Source: Pezicula radicicola
Taxonomy: Eukaryota; Ascomycota; Leotiomycetes; Helotiales; Dermateaceae
Length of the DNA: 64,000 nucleotides
Reading direction: 5' to 3'
NCBI GenBank assembly: GCA_003008705.1
Contig: PDUO01000046.1
Location: 1-64,000, forward strand
The translations under genes were made by a program, and so were the position numbers. The notes under the pieces were generated by a model. It searched no databases, was not told where the DNA came from, and saw only the letters and a program-made list of their open reading frames with translations. Shown piece after piece: positions 25,726-37,307 of the stretch. Position 1 is the stretch's first letter; each line of letters starts with the position of its first letter.

Positions 25726-28700
25726 ATGGTTAGAAAAGCAGTGTAAGTCATTGCGCTTAGCATCTTCAACCCAAACAGTTATTAATCCAGGTGTTCTAGG
25801 GACTCGCGCATTCCTGCGCTGATTCACAATGGTGTTCAAGAGAAGAAACGAAGCTTCATTGTGGTGGTTGGAGACCATCCGAAGGATGTTATCGTTAATC
25901 TGCACTGGATAATGTCCCAGAGGGACATGAAGCAGAATAAGTCAGTTCTTTGGGCTTACAAACATAAGCTTCTGGGATTTACTAGGTCAGTTTCGCCTCT
26001 GTCCTCTTGCTTCAAAGCTAATATACTTTTCACCAGCCATCGGAAGAAGCGTGAACTGAAGATTAAGAAGGAGATCAAACGTGGCATACGAGAAGCCAAT
26101 ACAGAGGATCCATTCGAGCTTTTTGTGTCCCTACATGACATTCGGTATGTCTACTATAAGGAAACAGAGAAGATTCTAGGTAATACCTATGGGATGTGCA
26201 TTCTGCAGGATTTCGAGGCCATTACCCCCAATTTACTTGCCCGAACAATTGAGACGGTGGAGGGTGGCGGACTTGTCGTTCTGCTCCTCAAAGGTATGAG
26301 CAGCTTGAAACAACTATACACATTATCTATGGACATTCACTCTCGATACCGGACGGAGGCACACGACGATGTGACTGCAAGATTTAATGAGCGATTCATT
26401 CTATCCCTTGGTAGCTGTGAATCCTGTCTTGTCATTGATGATGAGTTAAATGTTCTCCCAATATCTGGAGGCAAGAGTGTAAAAGCTTTACCTCCTGCGG
26501 ATCTCGACCAGCCGAAAAGTAAATCACAGCAGGAATTGGACAACATGAAAGATGCTCTCCAAGATACGCAACCTGTTGGGTCTCTCGTAACACTTGCCAA
26601 GACTGTAGACCAGGCAAAGGCGCTTCTAACTTTCGTTGATGCTATCGCGGAGAAGACTCTGAGAAGTACAGTAACTCTTACTGCGGCCAGAGGACGAGGA
26701 AAGTCTGCTGCTCTTGGTGTAGCTGTTGCAGCGGCCGTAGCTCATGGGTACAGCAACATATTCATCACATCACCAAGTCCGGAAAATTTGAAGACACTCT
26801 TTGAGTTCATTTTCAAAGGATTTGATGCGCTGAACTACATGGATCACGTTGATTACTCGATTATTCAATCGACAAATCCAGACTTTAACAAAGCGATTGT
26901 GCGGGTCAACATCTTTCGCCAACATCGTCAAACCATTCAATATATCAGACCGCAGGATGCACATGTTTTGGGCCAAGCTGAGCTGCTAGTTATCGACGAG
27001 GCCGCCGCAATTCCTTTGCCACTTGTTCGTAAACTTATGGGGCCATATCTAGTCTTCATGGCATCGACAATCAATGGATACGAAGGAACAGGTAGATCTC
27101 TATCTCTGAAGTTGATCAAACAGCTTAGAGAACAATCAAGAGGTGTTACCAAGATGACAGGCGATGATGCGGAAGTTGCCGATCGCTCTACTGGAAAGAC
27201 TGCCAAAGCTGCAGACAACACTTTCGCGGGAGGTCGTTCCTTGCGGGAAATTACTCTCTCAGAACCAATTCGGTATGCCCAAGATGATCAAGTGGAGAAG
27301 TGGCTTAATACGCTTTTGTGTCTTGATGCGACTCTTCCACGGTCAAAAGCCGGTACCGGAGGATGTCCTCATCCATCAGAGTGTCAGCTATTAAACGTGA
27401 ATCGTGATACACTTTTCTCGTTTCACCCAGTCTCGGAGAAGTTCTTACAGCAGATGATCGCCCTCTACGTGGCCAGTCATTACAAGAATACTCCAGATGA
27501 CCTTCAGTTGATGAGTGATGCTCCGGCGCATCAGCTTTTTGTACTTGTACCCCCTGTCTCAGAAGATAGCCAAAGACTGCCAGAACCTCTATGCGTAATC
27601 CAAATCGCGCTGGAAGGAAAAATCAGCAAGAAGAGTGTCATGAATAGCTTGAGCAGAGGTCAAAGAGCTGCTGGTGATCTTATTCCCTGGATTGTTAGTC
27701 AACAGTTTCAAGACGAAGACTTTGCAGGGCTTTCTGGAGCCCGAGTCGTCCGAATAGCAACAAATCCTGACTACGTATCGATGGGCTACGGTAGCAGAGC
27801 ACTTGAACTTCTGAACGACTTCTACGAAGGAAAGTTCACCAGTCTTTCCGAAGACAAAGATAGCTTTGTTGAAGATACCATGACACGGGTCACTGACGAG
27901 GAGCTTGCAAATGCCTCTCTGCTAGACGATGATATTAAGATTAGAGACATCAGAAAGATGCCTCCCTTGTTCTCCAAGCTGTCTGAAAGACGCCCCGATA
28001 GCCTTGATTATGTTGGCGTAAGCTACGGCCTTACACAACCACTTCACAAATTCTGGAAGAAGGCATCTTTCGTCCCAGTCTATCTGCGGCAGACACCAAA
28101 TGAACTTACTGGAGAACACACCTGTATAATGATTCGTCCTCTTGAGAACAGCGACGATAAGATGTGGGCCGGAGCCTTTGCACGAGACTTCCATCGCCGA
28201 TTCCTGTCCCTACTCTCATACCAGTTCCGCGAGTTCCCCTCTATCCTCGCGCTTAGTATTGACGAGTCTGCAAATATGGGCTCAAAATTGGACACATCCA
28301 ACCAACCACAACCTCTCACCAAGACTGAACTTGATACACTACTGTCGCCATTTGATCTGAAAAGATTAGAATCTTACGCAAACAACATGCTCGATTACCA
28401 CGTTGTCCTTGACCTAATCCCAGCACTTGCAACACTTTATTTCACCGGACGTCTAAAGCCAGATATCAAACTCTCAGGTATCCAATCATCTATCCTTCTC
28501 GCTGTTGGATTGCAACGGAAGGACCTGTCTGCAATAGAGACTGAACTCCCGCTACCTTCTCAGCAGCTGCTAGCAATGTTCATCAAAATTATGCGCAAGA
28601 TAAATTCACATTTCACGTCTTTAGTCTCAGAAGCGATAGAAGCTCAGATGCCCAAGCGTGAAAATATTGGTGTTAGCAGGGAGAATGCAGACAGTGCTCG

Positions 28701-29125
28701 GGATGATGAAGTCGTAGATGAGAGGTTTGTGCCGTTGGCAACTGGACTGGAAGAGGAGCTCGAAGAGGCTGGTGATGAGGCAACGAGGGCATTGAGAGAG
28801 AAACAGAGAGAACTCATCAATGCGCTTCCTCTAGATCAGTAAGTCACAACCTTCATGCATGTTGTATCGTGATTCTAATACCTCGGTCAGATATGAGATA
28901 GCAGAAGGAGCCCCAGGATGGGCAGAAGCTGAAGAAAAGGTCAAAAAGGCTGTGAAGAACGGACAGAAGGATGTCGTTGTTAGTGTAAAGAGTGCAAAAC
29001 CGAAGCGGAAGGCGGAACAAACTGCGGCGGAGATCTACGCTGAGGAGATGGGAGATAAGCCAAGCAAGAAGGCGAAAAAAGAGAATAAGGAGAAGAAAGA
29101 CAAGGGATCTAAGAAGGGGCATTGA
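25726..29125 (+). CDS. KRE33: RNA cytidine acetyltransferase (Kre33/NAT10)
   Basis: Exons 25726-25742 (17 nt), 25800-25985, 26037-28838 and 28891-29125 give 1079 residues. This nucleolar enzyme uses acetyl-CoA and ATP to make N4-acetylcytidine in 18S rRNA and, with a tRNA adaptor, in tRNAs; it is needed for small-subunit biogenesis. Visible parts in order are the N-terminal domain (VDSRIPALIHNGVQ), a helicase core with Walker A GRGKSA and LLVIDEAAAIPLP, a GNAT core with ATNPDYVSMGYGSRAL, and a Lys-rich C-terminal tail. The intron at 25986-26036 is 51 bp and keeps the frame open, but removing it restores the conserved LGFTSHRKKRE junction. The tiny first exon encodes only MVRKA plus two bases. 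Confidence 0.96.
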
Positions 29126-29668
29126 TGATTGTAATTTCACTGTGTCGAAATTGAATAATATAAGAGTACCATACAGATTACTTTGTAAAAGATCAAAATC
29201 ATCATGGCTATATTGATTTTTAAATAATGGTTTACTCGAGTCAAGTGAGTTACTCGGATCAAGCGGTCACTCAAGTCAAATGAGAATGAGATGGCTTAGC
29301 CCATCTCCTATATTCCAATAGATAGTTTTTCAAAACGATCTCTTACAAATTGGCATGGGTAAAAGAGAAAGTGACTGCAAAATTGACGAGAGCCCGCTTC
29401 TAACTAGTTAACATCTCTTGGGTGCCTAAAAGCAGAATTGAGGCTAGGTGATTCATCCCAATGAGTCAGATAATTCTCGGAATCAGGAATGAAAGGATCT
29501 CTATAGGTTCTGAGCGTTTCAAGCTAGGTAGTTTGGAGGCTCTTCTTCTTCGACATAGTTAGTCACTTGCTTGCAATTCTTCAATATCATCTGCCCCTCA
29601 TACCCCTCCACACCTATCTCTCTTGCCATCGCACCAAAACACCAGAACACCGCATCACATAACACAAC
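29126..29668. other. Intergenic region KRE33 to rhodanese gene
   Basis: A cluster of ACTCGAGT/TCAAGTGAGT-like words, partly inverted, occurs at about 29232-29285. No gene is seen. The last part should carry the rhodanese promoter. Confidence 0.4.
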
Positions 29669-30437
29669 ATGACAGAAACACAAAAGAACGGACAAGAGCA
29701 ATGGTGGACAGCATTCCCAGCGCCCCAGTCCAAATGTCCTGAAGTCAGCGCCGACGATGTGATGAAGCTCTTTGATGACATGGATATTGTTGCTGAACCT
29801 AGACCTTTTCTTCTGGTTGATGTTAGGAGGGATGATTGGCTGGTGAGATATTTGACCTACCTCATACAGTTTTGTTTTGTCTTGTTTTTTAAGTCATTTA
29901 GGGAAATGGGGAGATTCTAATGCTGGGATGAGTTTATAGGGTGGTACTATTAAGACCTCTCTTAATCTTCCGGCTCAGAGCTTTTATCAGTCTAGGAAGA
30001 CGCTTTTGGATCTTTGTGAGAGGGCTGGGATTAGGGAGGTTATTTTTTATTGTGGTGAGTGAAAATTCTGTTTTTGAGACCTATGGTTGGCTTGAGAAGG
30101 GTTTGTACTGTTGCGTAAGGGAAGGAAGGCTGATTGTGTGTGCTTAGGCTCTTCTTCTGGACGAGGACCGAGATGTGCTGCTTGGGTGAGTTACGCTATA
30201 GAGATGGCAATGGAAAGTTGGGGGATTTGGAGCCAATATCCTTATTTCCTTTTAGAGAACGCTACTGACACCTAGATATTCTAGTTCCAAGATTACATTG
30301 ATGATATTGCAAAGTTTGGACGAAGGAGCAAGATCAAAGTTTCGGTATTGAAAGGCGGTGTTAAGGGCTGGGTCAAAGACTTTGAAGGGTCCACGATGGA
30401 TGGATTCGAGGAGAAGCATTGGGAGCAGTTCAAGTAG
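29669..30437 (+). CDS. Small rhodanese / Cdc25-like domain protein
   Basis: Exons 29669-29842, 29940-30054, 30148-30185 and 30285-30437 give 159 residues. A single rhodanese domain runs from LLVDVRRDDW to the C-terminus. The active loop is C96-GSSSG-R102, fitting the CX5R pattern of the Cdc25/Acr2 (phosphatase or arsenate reductase) branch rather than thiosulfate sulfurtransferases. The substrate cannot be told from sequence. No signal peptide or membrane segment is visible. The gene is convergent with SmG, 223 bp apart. Confidence 0.88.
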
Positions 30438-30660
30438 TTACAGCTCCTCGTAGTCTCGGCATAGCTTGGAGGATTTCATGTAGTGGTATTCCCTGAAGCA
30501 TAGGTCCATCCAATTTGCTTTTTCATATGAGAAAAGTATGTCCTTCTCAAGGTAGCCTCTCAAACGCCATTGACCCAAATGCAACTTTTTCGCCCTTGTG
30601 CGATATCGCGTCCTAATATCCTGGCAAAATATTTCATTCCCTCAGTCGTGCGTGTGCGCT

Positions 30661-31150
30661 TTAATTTCTGTCTTCCCTTCCGCCTCCAATTCTCTCTAAT
30701 GCCTCGAGCATTACAACGGAGTTTCCTCTTATGACCTGTATGCCAATTAGCACTTAAATCTTCTAAATGACAATTATGAAACTTACCACCATCCCCAATC
30801 TAACCTTCTCGCCACCATCTTTCTCCTCAACGGCATCATCCAACACAATGTTCAAGAAAACCTGAGTTTCACAATCAGCCAATTTGCGCCTCCATCCATA
30901 TATTAGGAACACTAACATCATAACCTCTCAGAACACCAAGAACCTTCCTGCTTCCATTCAACTGTACAAAGAGCCGTTTATCGAGGTACTGTAGTCGCGG
31001 ATCAGTCCATTTGTCTTCCTCCTTCGTAGCCTTACCGTCGCGATTTTGTTCGCGTGGTCGCGTGCGTCGAGTCTTGCGGTCTGCGCCGTATTTGTATGGG
31101 TGGAATAGAATTGAACGTACCTTCTTGAGCTCTGGCTGAGCTTGAGGCAT
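30661..31150 (-). CDS. SMX2: Small nuclear ribonucleoprotein G (SmG)
   Basis: Exons on the minus strand: 31150-31121, 30988-30917, 30861-30787 and 30735-30661, giving 83 residues. SmG is one of seven proteins that form the Sm ring on U1, U2, U4 and U5 snRNAs. The Sm1 motif (DKRLFVQLNGSRKVLGVLRGYDVFLNIVL, seen across exons 2-3) and Sm2 motif (MVVIRGNSVVMLEALE) are both complete. The protein starts MPQAQPELKK followed by the YLDKR junction made by the first intron. The open frame continuing past exon 1 is intron read-through, not protein. It is divergent from NTR2 over 247 bp. Confidence 0.96.
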
Positions 31151-31397
31151 CTTGACGGTTTGTTTTGCTGGATATGGAAGTGTTTGTCGTTGTTGCCGTG
31201 GGCTGGCTGCTGGCTCTACGTAGAAAGTTATCTGAACGCGCTAACCTTTATCACCAGTTTTAGGGCCTGATAAGTAAGGCATAGACATTCATTGAGCCTT
31301 GCGACTTCTTAAATCGTACTTCTCGCAATCTTCAATTGCCTGGGCAACTTAACAAGTGCAATTCCCTGCTGGATTTACTTATCTTACTCCTGCGACA
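31151..31397. promoter_or_regulatory. 247-bp bidirectional promoter, SmG / NTR2
   Basis: The two start codons face away from each other with only 247 bp between. Both products act in the spliceosome, so shared control is plausible. No specific motif was recognised. Confidence 0.6.
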
Positions 31398-32882
31398 ATG
31401 AAGTCTGCGTTCGGATCCAAGAGAAAGGCTCGCAAGATTCAGGTGGACGATGACGATGAGGAGGCAAATGGTGGGCAAGAATCTTTAACATCCCCTGGTA
31501 AGTACCTCTCCATTGCAGCTACGAGCTTGGCTGATTGTGAAAAGAAGTTAGCTGATAGAAACCATATAGTCGCCGTGGAATCCCCTGTTATCTCGAACAT
31601 CAAACAAAAAGCATTCCGGAGCTCCTCATTGCGAAAAAGCATTAACTTTGATGATACGCAAGATGGAGGTGATGCCAGTACCACAGACGGCGGGTCTCAA
31701 TTTTCCGCCAATAAGCCTTCCATAGGTCGCTCAAGTTCTATGAAGAAGAAGAAAGGATCTTCGTCGAGATTATCTTTTGGGCCGGGGGAGATTATCTCTG
31801 GGGACGCTGCGGAGGCACTAGAAGTTGATGAAGCCTTCACGCCCAAGAAAGCTACGTTAGGACGACGAGTCATCGAGTCAAATGCAGTACGAACACTACC
31901 AGGTCAAAGAATTTCACTTCGGGACGATGATGAAGAGAGGCCTACATATAGTAAGGATTACCTAAATGAACTCAAGAACTCAACTCCAAGTACTCCTAAG
32001 GATGTCCAATCATTCGGAACTACTGTTGAGGATGAGGAAGGCTTGGATGCCTCAGAACTGGATGGTGCGACGGTTGTAGAGTTGGAGAAAAATGCTGAAG
32101 CAGTGGCATATATTCCCAGCGAGGCTGAGATCAGGGAGAAGAAAGAACGGAGATCACGTATGGCGCATGAAAAGGATTTTATCTCACTCAACGATACAAC
32201 ATCTGATGGGCGCGGTTTCGATCAGCAACTATCACTTTTACCACGAAAGAAGAAACCAGAATCTAGGCTAGTAAGAGAGGATGAGGATCTAGGTGAAGGA
32301 TTCGACGAGTTTGTTGAGGATGGTCGAATTTCACTAGGCAAGAAGCAAGAGAGAGAAGCTAAACGTCGTCAACGGAAAGAAATGGCCGATATGATTCATC
32401 AAGCCGAAGGCAGTTCTGAAGACGAATCAGACGATTCTGAGGCAGAGGTACTAGCAGCTTATGAAGCAGCGCAAACTCGAAAGGGTATGGAAGGACTAGT
32501 AAAACCTGAAGACAAAGAAAAAACAGCCAGCGCTCAGGTTCCGTCAAAGATTACGCCATTACCAGCACTTTCCGAATGCTTGGAACGATTACAAACGACT
32601 CTTCGTACCATGGAAGCAGAACTTGCCAAGAGACAGAAAAAGATGTCGGATTTGGAGCAAGAGAAGTTGGATATTGCTAAAAGAGAAGTTGAGGTCCAAG
32701 AGGCTCTTAATTTGGCTGGTCAGAAGAATGATGCTCAGGGTAATGCTGGGAGCTTTACCGCTGAGATGTTAGAGGCAAAGAATGGCGGTGGTAGAAGTGG
32801 AAGCGAGACGATTACGGATAGGGGACTTGAGAGTTTCGGTAATACGCCTACCACACGGCCGGAGGTTGTAGATCTAGGGTAG
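31398..32882 (+). CDS. NTR2: Nineteen-complex-related protein 2 (Ntr2) homologue, spliceosome disassembly
   Basis: The frame is open from the ATG at 31398 to the stop at 32882. A GTAAGT donor at 31498 and an AG at 31569 define a likely 72-bp in-frame intron, giving exons 31398-31497 and 31570-32882 and about 470 residues. Ntr2 with Ntr1 recruits the helicase Prp43 to release the excised intron-lariat spliceosome. The start MKSAFGSKRKARKI, the VVELEKNAEAVAYIPSEAEI block, the FDEFVEDGRISLGKK segment and the C-terminal coiled coil are typical of fungal Ntr2. Most of the protein is charged and probably disordered. Retention of the in-frame intron would add 24 residues. Confidence 0.82.
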   Translation: MKSAFGSKRKARKIQVDDDDEEANGGQESLTSPGKYLSIAATSLADCEKKLADRNHIVAVESPVISNIKQKAFRSSSLRKSINFDDTQDGGDASTTDGGSQFSANKPSIGRSSSMKKKKGSSSRLSFGPGEIISGDAAEALEVDEAFTPKKATLGRRVIESNAVRTLPGQRISLRDDDEERPTYSKDYLNELKNSTPSTPKDVQSFGTTVEDEEGLDASELDGATVVELEKNAEAVAYIPSEAEIREKKERRSRMAHEKDFISLNDTTSDGRGFDQQLSLLPRKKKPESRLVREDEDLGEGFDEFVEDGRISLGKKQEREAKRRQRKEMADMIHQAEGSSEDESDDSEAEVLAAYEAAQTRKGMEGLVKPEDKEKTASAQVPSKITPLPALSECLERLQTTLRTMEAELAKRQKKMSDLEQEKLDIAKREVEVQEALNLAGQKNDAQGNAGSFTAEMLEAKNGGGRSGSETITDRGLESFGNTPTTRPEVVDLG

Positions 32883-33016
32883 AGTATTGCTACAATGAAA
32901 GGACTACATTCTATACAGGTCCAGGGCGCAATACACTATGATTTACCAGGTGTAGTTCAGAAGGCTTTACCAACACATAGCAGCACAACCACTGAAGCTC
33001 ATTTGATCCGTCTAAG

Positions 33017-33469
33017 CTAACTTACAAAACGTTCCTGGTTAAGTCGTCTCATCACAATAATAAACACAGATAACGGCAAAGCCCCAGAATTCCGCTTTTC
33101 CCCAGTTCCCGAAAATATGTCCTGTAACTCTCTTTGCTCAACTACACACAGGAATTCTCCATTAAAACGCCATTCTAATAGACAAGCTTCTAGCTCTTCT
33201 GCTGTGAAGGCTTGTCCTGTTGCTACTTTTTTCATCCATGCTTTCACTTCGTTGACGGTGAATGTGTGGAGGGGTTCGTATGGTGGTAGTGGTGGTGGTA
33301 ATGGAGCTTTCTTTTTTATGGAGGGGGAGATTGATTTGGTTTTGAGGTTATGGGGAGCGTGGTTGGGTTGATACTGGTACGTGTGGGAATTGGATTTTTC
33401 TTGGACTGTTTTCTTAGAACGAACTGTTGCGCGTAGTTTTTCGAAGGGTGATTCTTGTTGTTGACCCAT
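33017..33469 (-). CDS. Small protein with a C-terminal SAM-like domain
   Basis: This single-exon frame of 150 residues starts at ATG 33469. Residues 1-65 are basic and low-complexity, with a polyproline stretch PLPPPLPPYEP. The last 80 residues (FTVNEVKAWMKKVATGQ ... FIIVMRRLNQERF) look like a sterile alpha motif fold: alternating helices, a central FNGEFLCVVEQRELQDIF and a closing helix. This suggests a protein-protein adaptor. No family name can be given. Its 3' end is convergent with NTR2, 134 bp apart. Confidence 0.65.
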   Translation of the reverse strand: MGQQQESPFEKLRATVRSKKTVQEKSNSHTYQYQPNHAPHNLKTKSISPSIKKKAPLPPPLPPYEPLHTFTVNEVKAWMKKVATGQAFTAEELEACLLEWRFNGEFLCVVEQRELQDIFSGTGEKRNSGALPLSVFIIVMRRLNQERFVS

Positions 33470-34107
33470 TTTGGGAAAAGAAAAGTTTTCGATTTCACGT
33501 TATGATTAACCTGATGTAAAGGAGAATAGAGAATGATCTATTAGAGTTGAGGTACCTTATAGTGTAGAGCCTACTTGATTTGGCTTCGTCTGCTAAGGAT
33601 TTAGTTTATAGTAGCGAGGTTGTGGAGGATCGAGGTAATTTATTTCTTTTGGGATTCTGGGATCCCATGATTGTAGAGGGACAGTACCTGCAACCTCGAT
33701 TATCGGCGGTGCTAAAGTGTAGATTCATTGTTCTGACGTACTTAGAATGGCCAAGAACAGAAGTGCTCTTATCAGCTAATTCGTGGCCCATTAAAGCCAG
33801 TAGTAAAAAGTCGTGCGTCCTCAAATCATTCTCTTATATAGAGCAGGAATTTATGTTTTTCTTGTGGGGTTGGAATATTAGAGGATAGATTATAGTATTA
33901 CACTCACTTACAGGACCTGACTTTGTTGGTCTGAAGTTTAGAGAATGGGATAGTTTTGAATGTGCAATACTGGATATTTTACTCCTATGAAATATGCGAT
34001 AACGTTACTGTACGAATTACCTTGTGAGAAATATATATCTTATGTGACTTAAATGGTTTGCTTCATTTGTGTAAGCTATCCGTTATATATCAATATAACT
34101 CTAATCG
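33470..34107. other. Intergenic region upstream of the SAM-like gene
   Basis: This holds the promoter of the SAM-like gene and the 3' end of the membrane protein gene. A 102-codon frame starting at 33580 has no family features and was not accepted. Confidence 0.4.
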
Positions 34108-34953
34108 TCACCGAGCCTCATCCGCTCTCGGATTAAGCAAGAACTCCTTAAGCTTAACGTCCTTCCCCGGTTTCCGTTTACCTGCAGCATCCACATCCCT
34201 CATCGACCCAAAAGGACTCTCATATAAAGTGCGTGAGATGATAGGAACATTCTGTGCGTGGGAATCGACGCCGGATTTCGGACGAAGAGAGTCTTTTACT
34301 CCATCAACGTTATCAAGATCTGGGTATCTCCCTTGACGTTTATTTTTGATGTTGAAGATATCGAGGGTTACTGAGAGCATGCTAATTACCCTGATTATTT
34401 ATTGAGTTAGTTCCTTTTTTTGTTTTTTGTTTTTGTTATGTGAGAGAGGGCAGGGTTGTGGGGAATCTTACATTGCAACTGCACTGGCTGTGACTGCTAT
34501 CTTGTGCTCCAAACATATGGAACCCGTATTACACCTGGTCAACATCTTTATCTGTTCTTTATTCACAACGAATCCGATGAATCCAACTGTCCATAGTAAC
34601 ATCACAGTGGTATCGAGGCTCAATCGGATGATGGGTGAGAAACGGTGTAGGAAGTAGAGGATTGTAGATATGATGAGGAAGAGTATTGAGACGTGAGATG
34701 CTGTGTGAAGCTATGATGGGCTTTTGAGTATAATTTACAATACTGAGGTGAATTTTTGGAGGATGGAAATATGGTGGCTTACTACGATAGAAGACCATGG
34801 CCATTTATGACCAGCTTGTTTCTCGTGGTAACTGAATTTCCATAGTGTTATCAGAACTAGAAGTGAAGCTATCGCTTGTACCAGATAGAGAAAGACGATA
34901 AGAAGGCGCAGGCAGCCTCTTTTGGTTGCATCTCTGGTATATGTCTGTGCCAT
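34108..34953 (-). CDS. Four-helix membrane protein of unknown function
   Basis: Exons on the minus strand are 34953-34783, 34710-34472 and 34381-34108, giving 227 residues. Four hydrophobic segments are visible: LRLLIVFLYLVQAIASLLVL, ILFLIISTILYFLHRF, VMLLWTVGFIGFVV and KIAVTASAVAIMLSVTLDIF. A charged 70-residue tail follows. The arrangement resembles small fungal MARVEL-like tetraspanning proteins of the plasma membrane, but I cannot name a family. The exon 1-2 acceptor was chosen at 34711-34713 because it keeps the second helix in frame; the nearer downstream AG shifts the frame into a stop. Confidence 0.75.
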
Positions 34954-35819
34954 GAGGAAATAAATTCTTCAAGTAAGATATAAGTAATTGGTAAAGCTTT
35001 GGAGGATACACGCAGATATATACTCACACGAAGCAACAACAAAGACGGAAGATTTCTTTTCCCTTGGTCTTATCAATCCCATTGCGGTCTCTTAGCCCTA
35101 TGCGGGGTTACTAAGAGTGGCTGACATGGCTTAAACTAGAGTTACAAATCTTACTGTAGCCAACATAATCTTGCAGAAGCTGAGAGTTAAGTCGCAAATC
35201 TAGATTGCTTAGCTTTGCTTAAGCTTCCAAGGTTAAAAATGTAGCTCTAAGCACTAGTTAGTTATCCAATCATGAATCTTGTAATTGTCGCATGTTGTTG
35301 GATGCGACCTTAGTAGCTACAGTAGCTTTCCACTTCCTGAAGGATCTTCTTGTTCGTAAGTGTGATCTAAATTCTGCGCTATATTGTTAGTGAGGAAGTC
35401 AGCGTGCTCTGTACGACATCACCATATCACGCTTTGCTTCCGTATGGCTGCAACGTTTGGAAGATACAGGGCCGCCAAGATGTGTGGGTTTTATATAAGT
35501 TGGTACTTATAAGTGTTTTCTACAAAACATTCCGACTGCTTGTTTCCCACATGCAAGTAACACTGCCTTTAATCCTAAGCTGAGGGAAGGATTCATGAGG
35601 AAAAGGTCACTACAATCTAAGTGTAAGCTTATCATACATAGGCTATGCTGAGAGTAGTTTAGAGTTAGCTAGGTAAGATTTAAGTATCTTAACAAACGCC
35701 GGTAACCAAAATCATAGAAGTCTCTACCTCCTACGCCGTTTTAATTTTCGAGAAGGATTTACAGCAGGACACTAAACTAGATAATATTTTGATTCTTACT
35801 CCTATAAAATAGAACTACA
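34954..35819. other. Intergenic region
   Basis: No recognisable gene. TAGCT-rich words recur between 35150 and 35700. It separates the housekeeping block from the accessory region. Confidence 0.4.
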
Positions 35820-36137
35820 TTAATGTAATCCAACCTCCTCCAACTTTAACATATCATCTCTCCAAAGATCAATAGCTTTCCCATACATAAAACCATGAAC
35901 ATATGCTTCCTTAATAATAATATAACAGCCTTCAACTTTTCGAAATATCACCGGGTGTATACAACCCAAAGTAATGCAAATAATATCCCCTTCCATAGCA
36001 TTCTGAGGACCAAGACCATAATCACCATCATCACCAATAAAGAATTGACGATCCCAAAATGAATTTATTGCAACCTGAGTCCACATTTGTTCTTGTATCT
36101 GACTTTGCTCTAGATCATCTGAGAGTTTATAAGACAT
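35820..36137 (-). pseudogene. C-terminal fragment of a heterokaryon-incompatibility (HET) protein
   Basis: The 105-residue frame matches the typical last part of fungal HET proteins: DRQFFIGDDGDYGLGP, then GDIICITLG, PVIFRKVEG and EAYVHGFMYGKA. Intact HET proteins are several hundred residues and carry the HET domain N-terminal to this part. Nothing upstream on this strand to about 37300 encodes that domain, and the flank is AT-rich. The fragment is therefore probably a relic of an allorecognition gene. The ATG at its start is likely fortuitous. Confidence 0.75.
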
Positions 36138-37307
36138 GTATTCCCATAGTGATAGGTGAAATTTCCAGCTCAGGTTTTATCTTCAACAAACGATATAGGA
36201 AAGCTCCTAGTAGAAATCTAAGGATTTCTAGACTACTTTTATCGAATTTGTTGGATGCTAGTAAACATCTAGCAAAAGCTAAATGGCTTTCCAAAGTATT
36301 AAAAAGGTGTAATCTACGTCAGCTGCTTATACCTCACTTTTCTGTATAGGAGAGGTTCCTATTCGCTTACTTGATGATTTTATCGCTTACTTACCCTAAT
36401 TACAGTAGGAGATATATTTCCTAAAGTAGTCGACAATAAGCGACAAAAAAGAAGAAAAAAATAAGGGCACTAATATAATACCTATATAATTCGATTTCGG
36501 AGCCTATATTAGTGCCTATTAGTTCCTATTAGTGCCTATTACAATGGTCATATAATTGTATCTTATACTAAAAAGCATTCTATTATTATAAGTAATAAAA
36601 AAGATAAAGATTAAAATGTCCGGTAAGGGCTAACTCTATTTCCTAGTTGTCTTTTAAAGCTGTAAAAATCCCATTTATGAAATATTGAAGAAGAATCATC
36701 TAAATCATCATTATCCTCAATCTACAGAAATTCTCAGGTCTTCTTCCTTAATTGGCCAACTGCAAGAAGCAGAGCAGTGCGACGTAATTAGTAGGTACCT
36801 GCCATTGCTTTGTTCATTATAACTTGATGATTTATAGTAAGAGTACTAGTTATTACTAATTAGTGGTCTTATAAATCTTTTAAGTGAACTTACAATTGAA
36901 ATTAAAATTTGTAATTCCCTCTAATCAAGCATCTATATAACCAAATAGTTAGGCTGTACTTAATATATACACTAATCTTAGAGGAAAGTAACAGCTGCAG
37001 AAATTAAAAGACTAAAATAGAATAAGTATAAGAAACAATTAGATGTTAGTCTAAACGATTCTTATAACTCTCTTATTACCCTATCTCTCCTCTCACAGAT
37101 ATATTTCCCGCTTAATAAAGTGACAAAAATACTACTTTTGCTTGTAAAATAGTTATTGTGGTGTGTAGAGGCGGTAGTGGAAAGAGAGATATTATTTAGA
37201 GGGGAAGAATTAATGCAGTAGAATTAATTAGATGTAATCAGAAGTCAATCACCCTATAATGTTTTAATAAGCCTAATCAACCGAAATTGCTTCTAAACCA
37301 ATTCACT
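36138..37307. other. AT-rich gene-free stretch with a 10-bp tandem repeat
   Basis: This AT-rich DNA retains CA and TG, unlike the block at the left end. At 36502-36541 a GTGCCTATTA-like decamer is repeated about four times. I see no gene in it. Confidence 0.5.

Noticed and set aside
33580..33888. 102-codon plus-strand frame upstream of the SAM-like gene
   Set aside because: No recognisable features and it lies in the expected promoter region.
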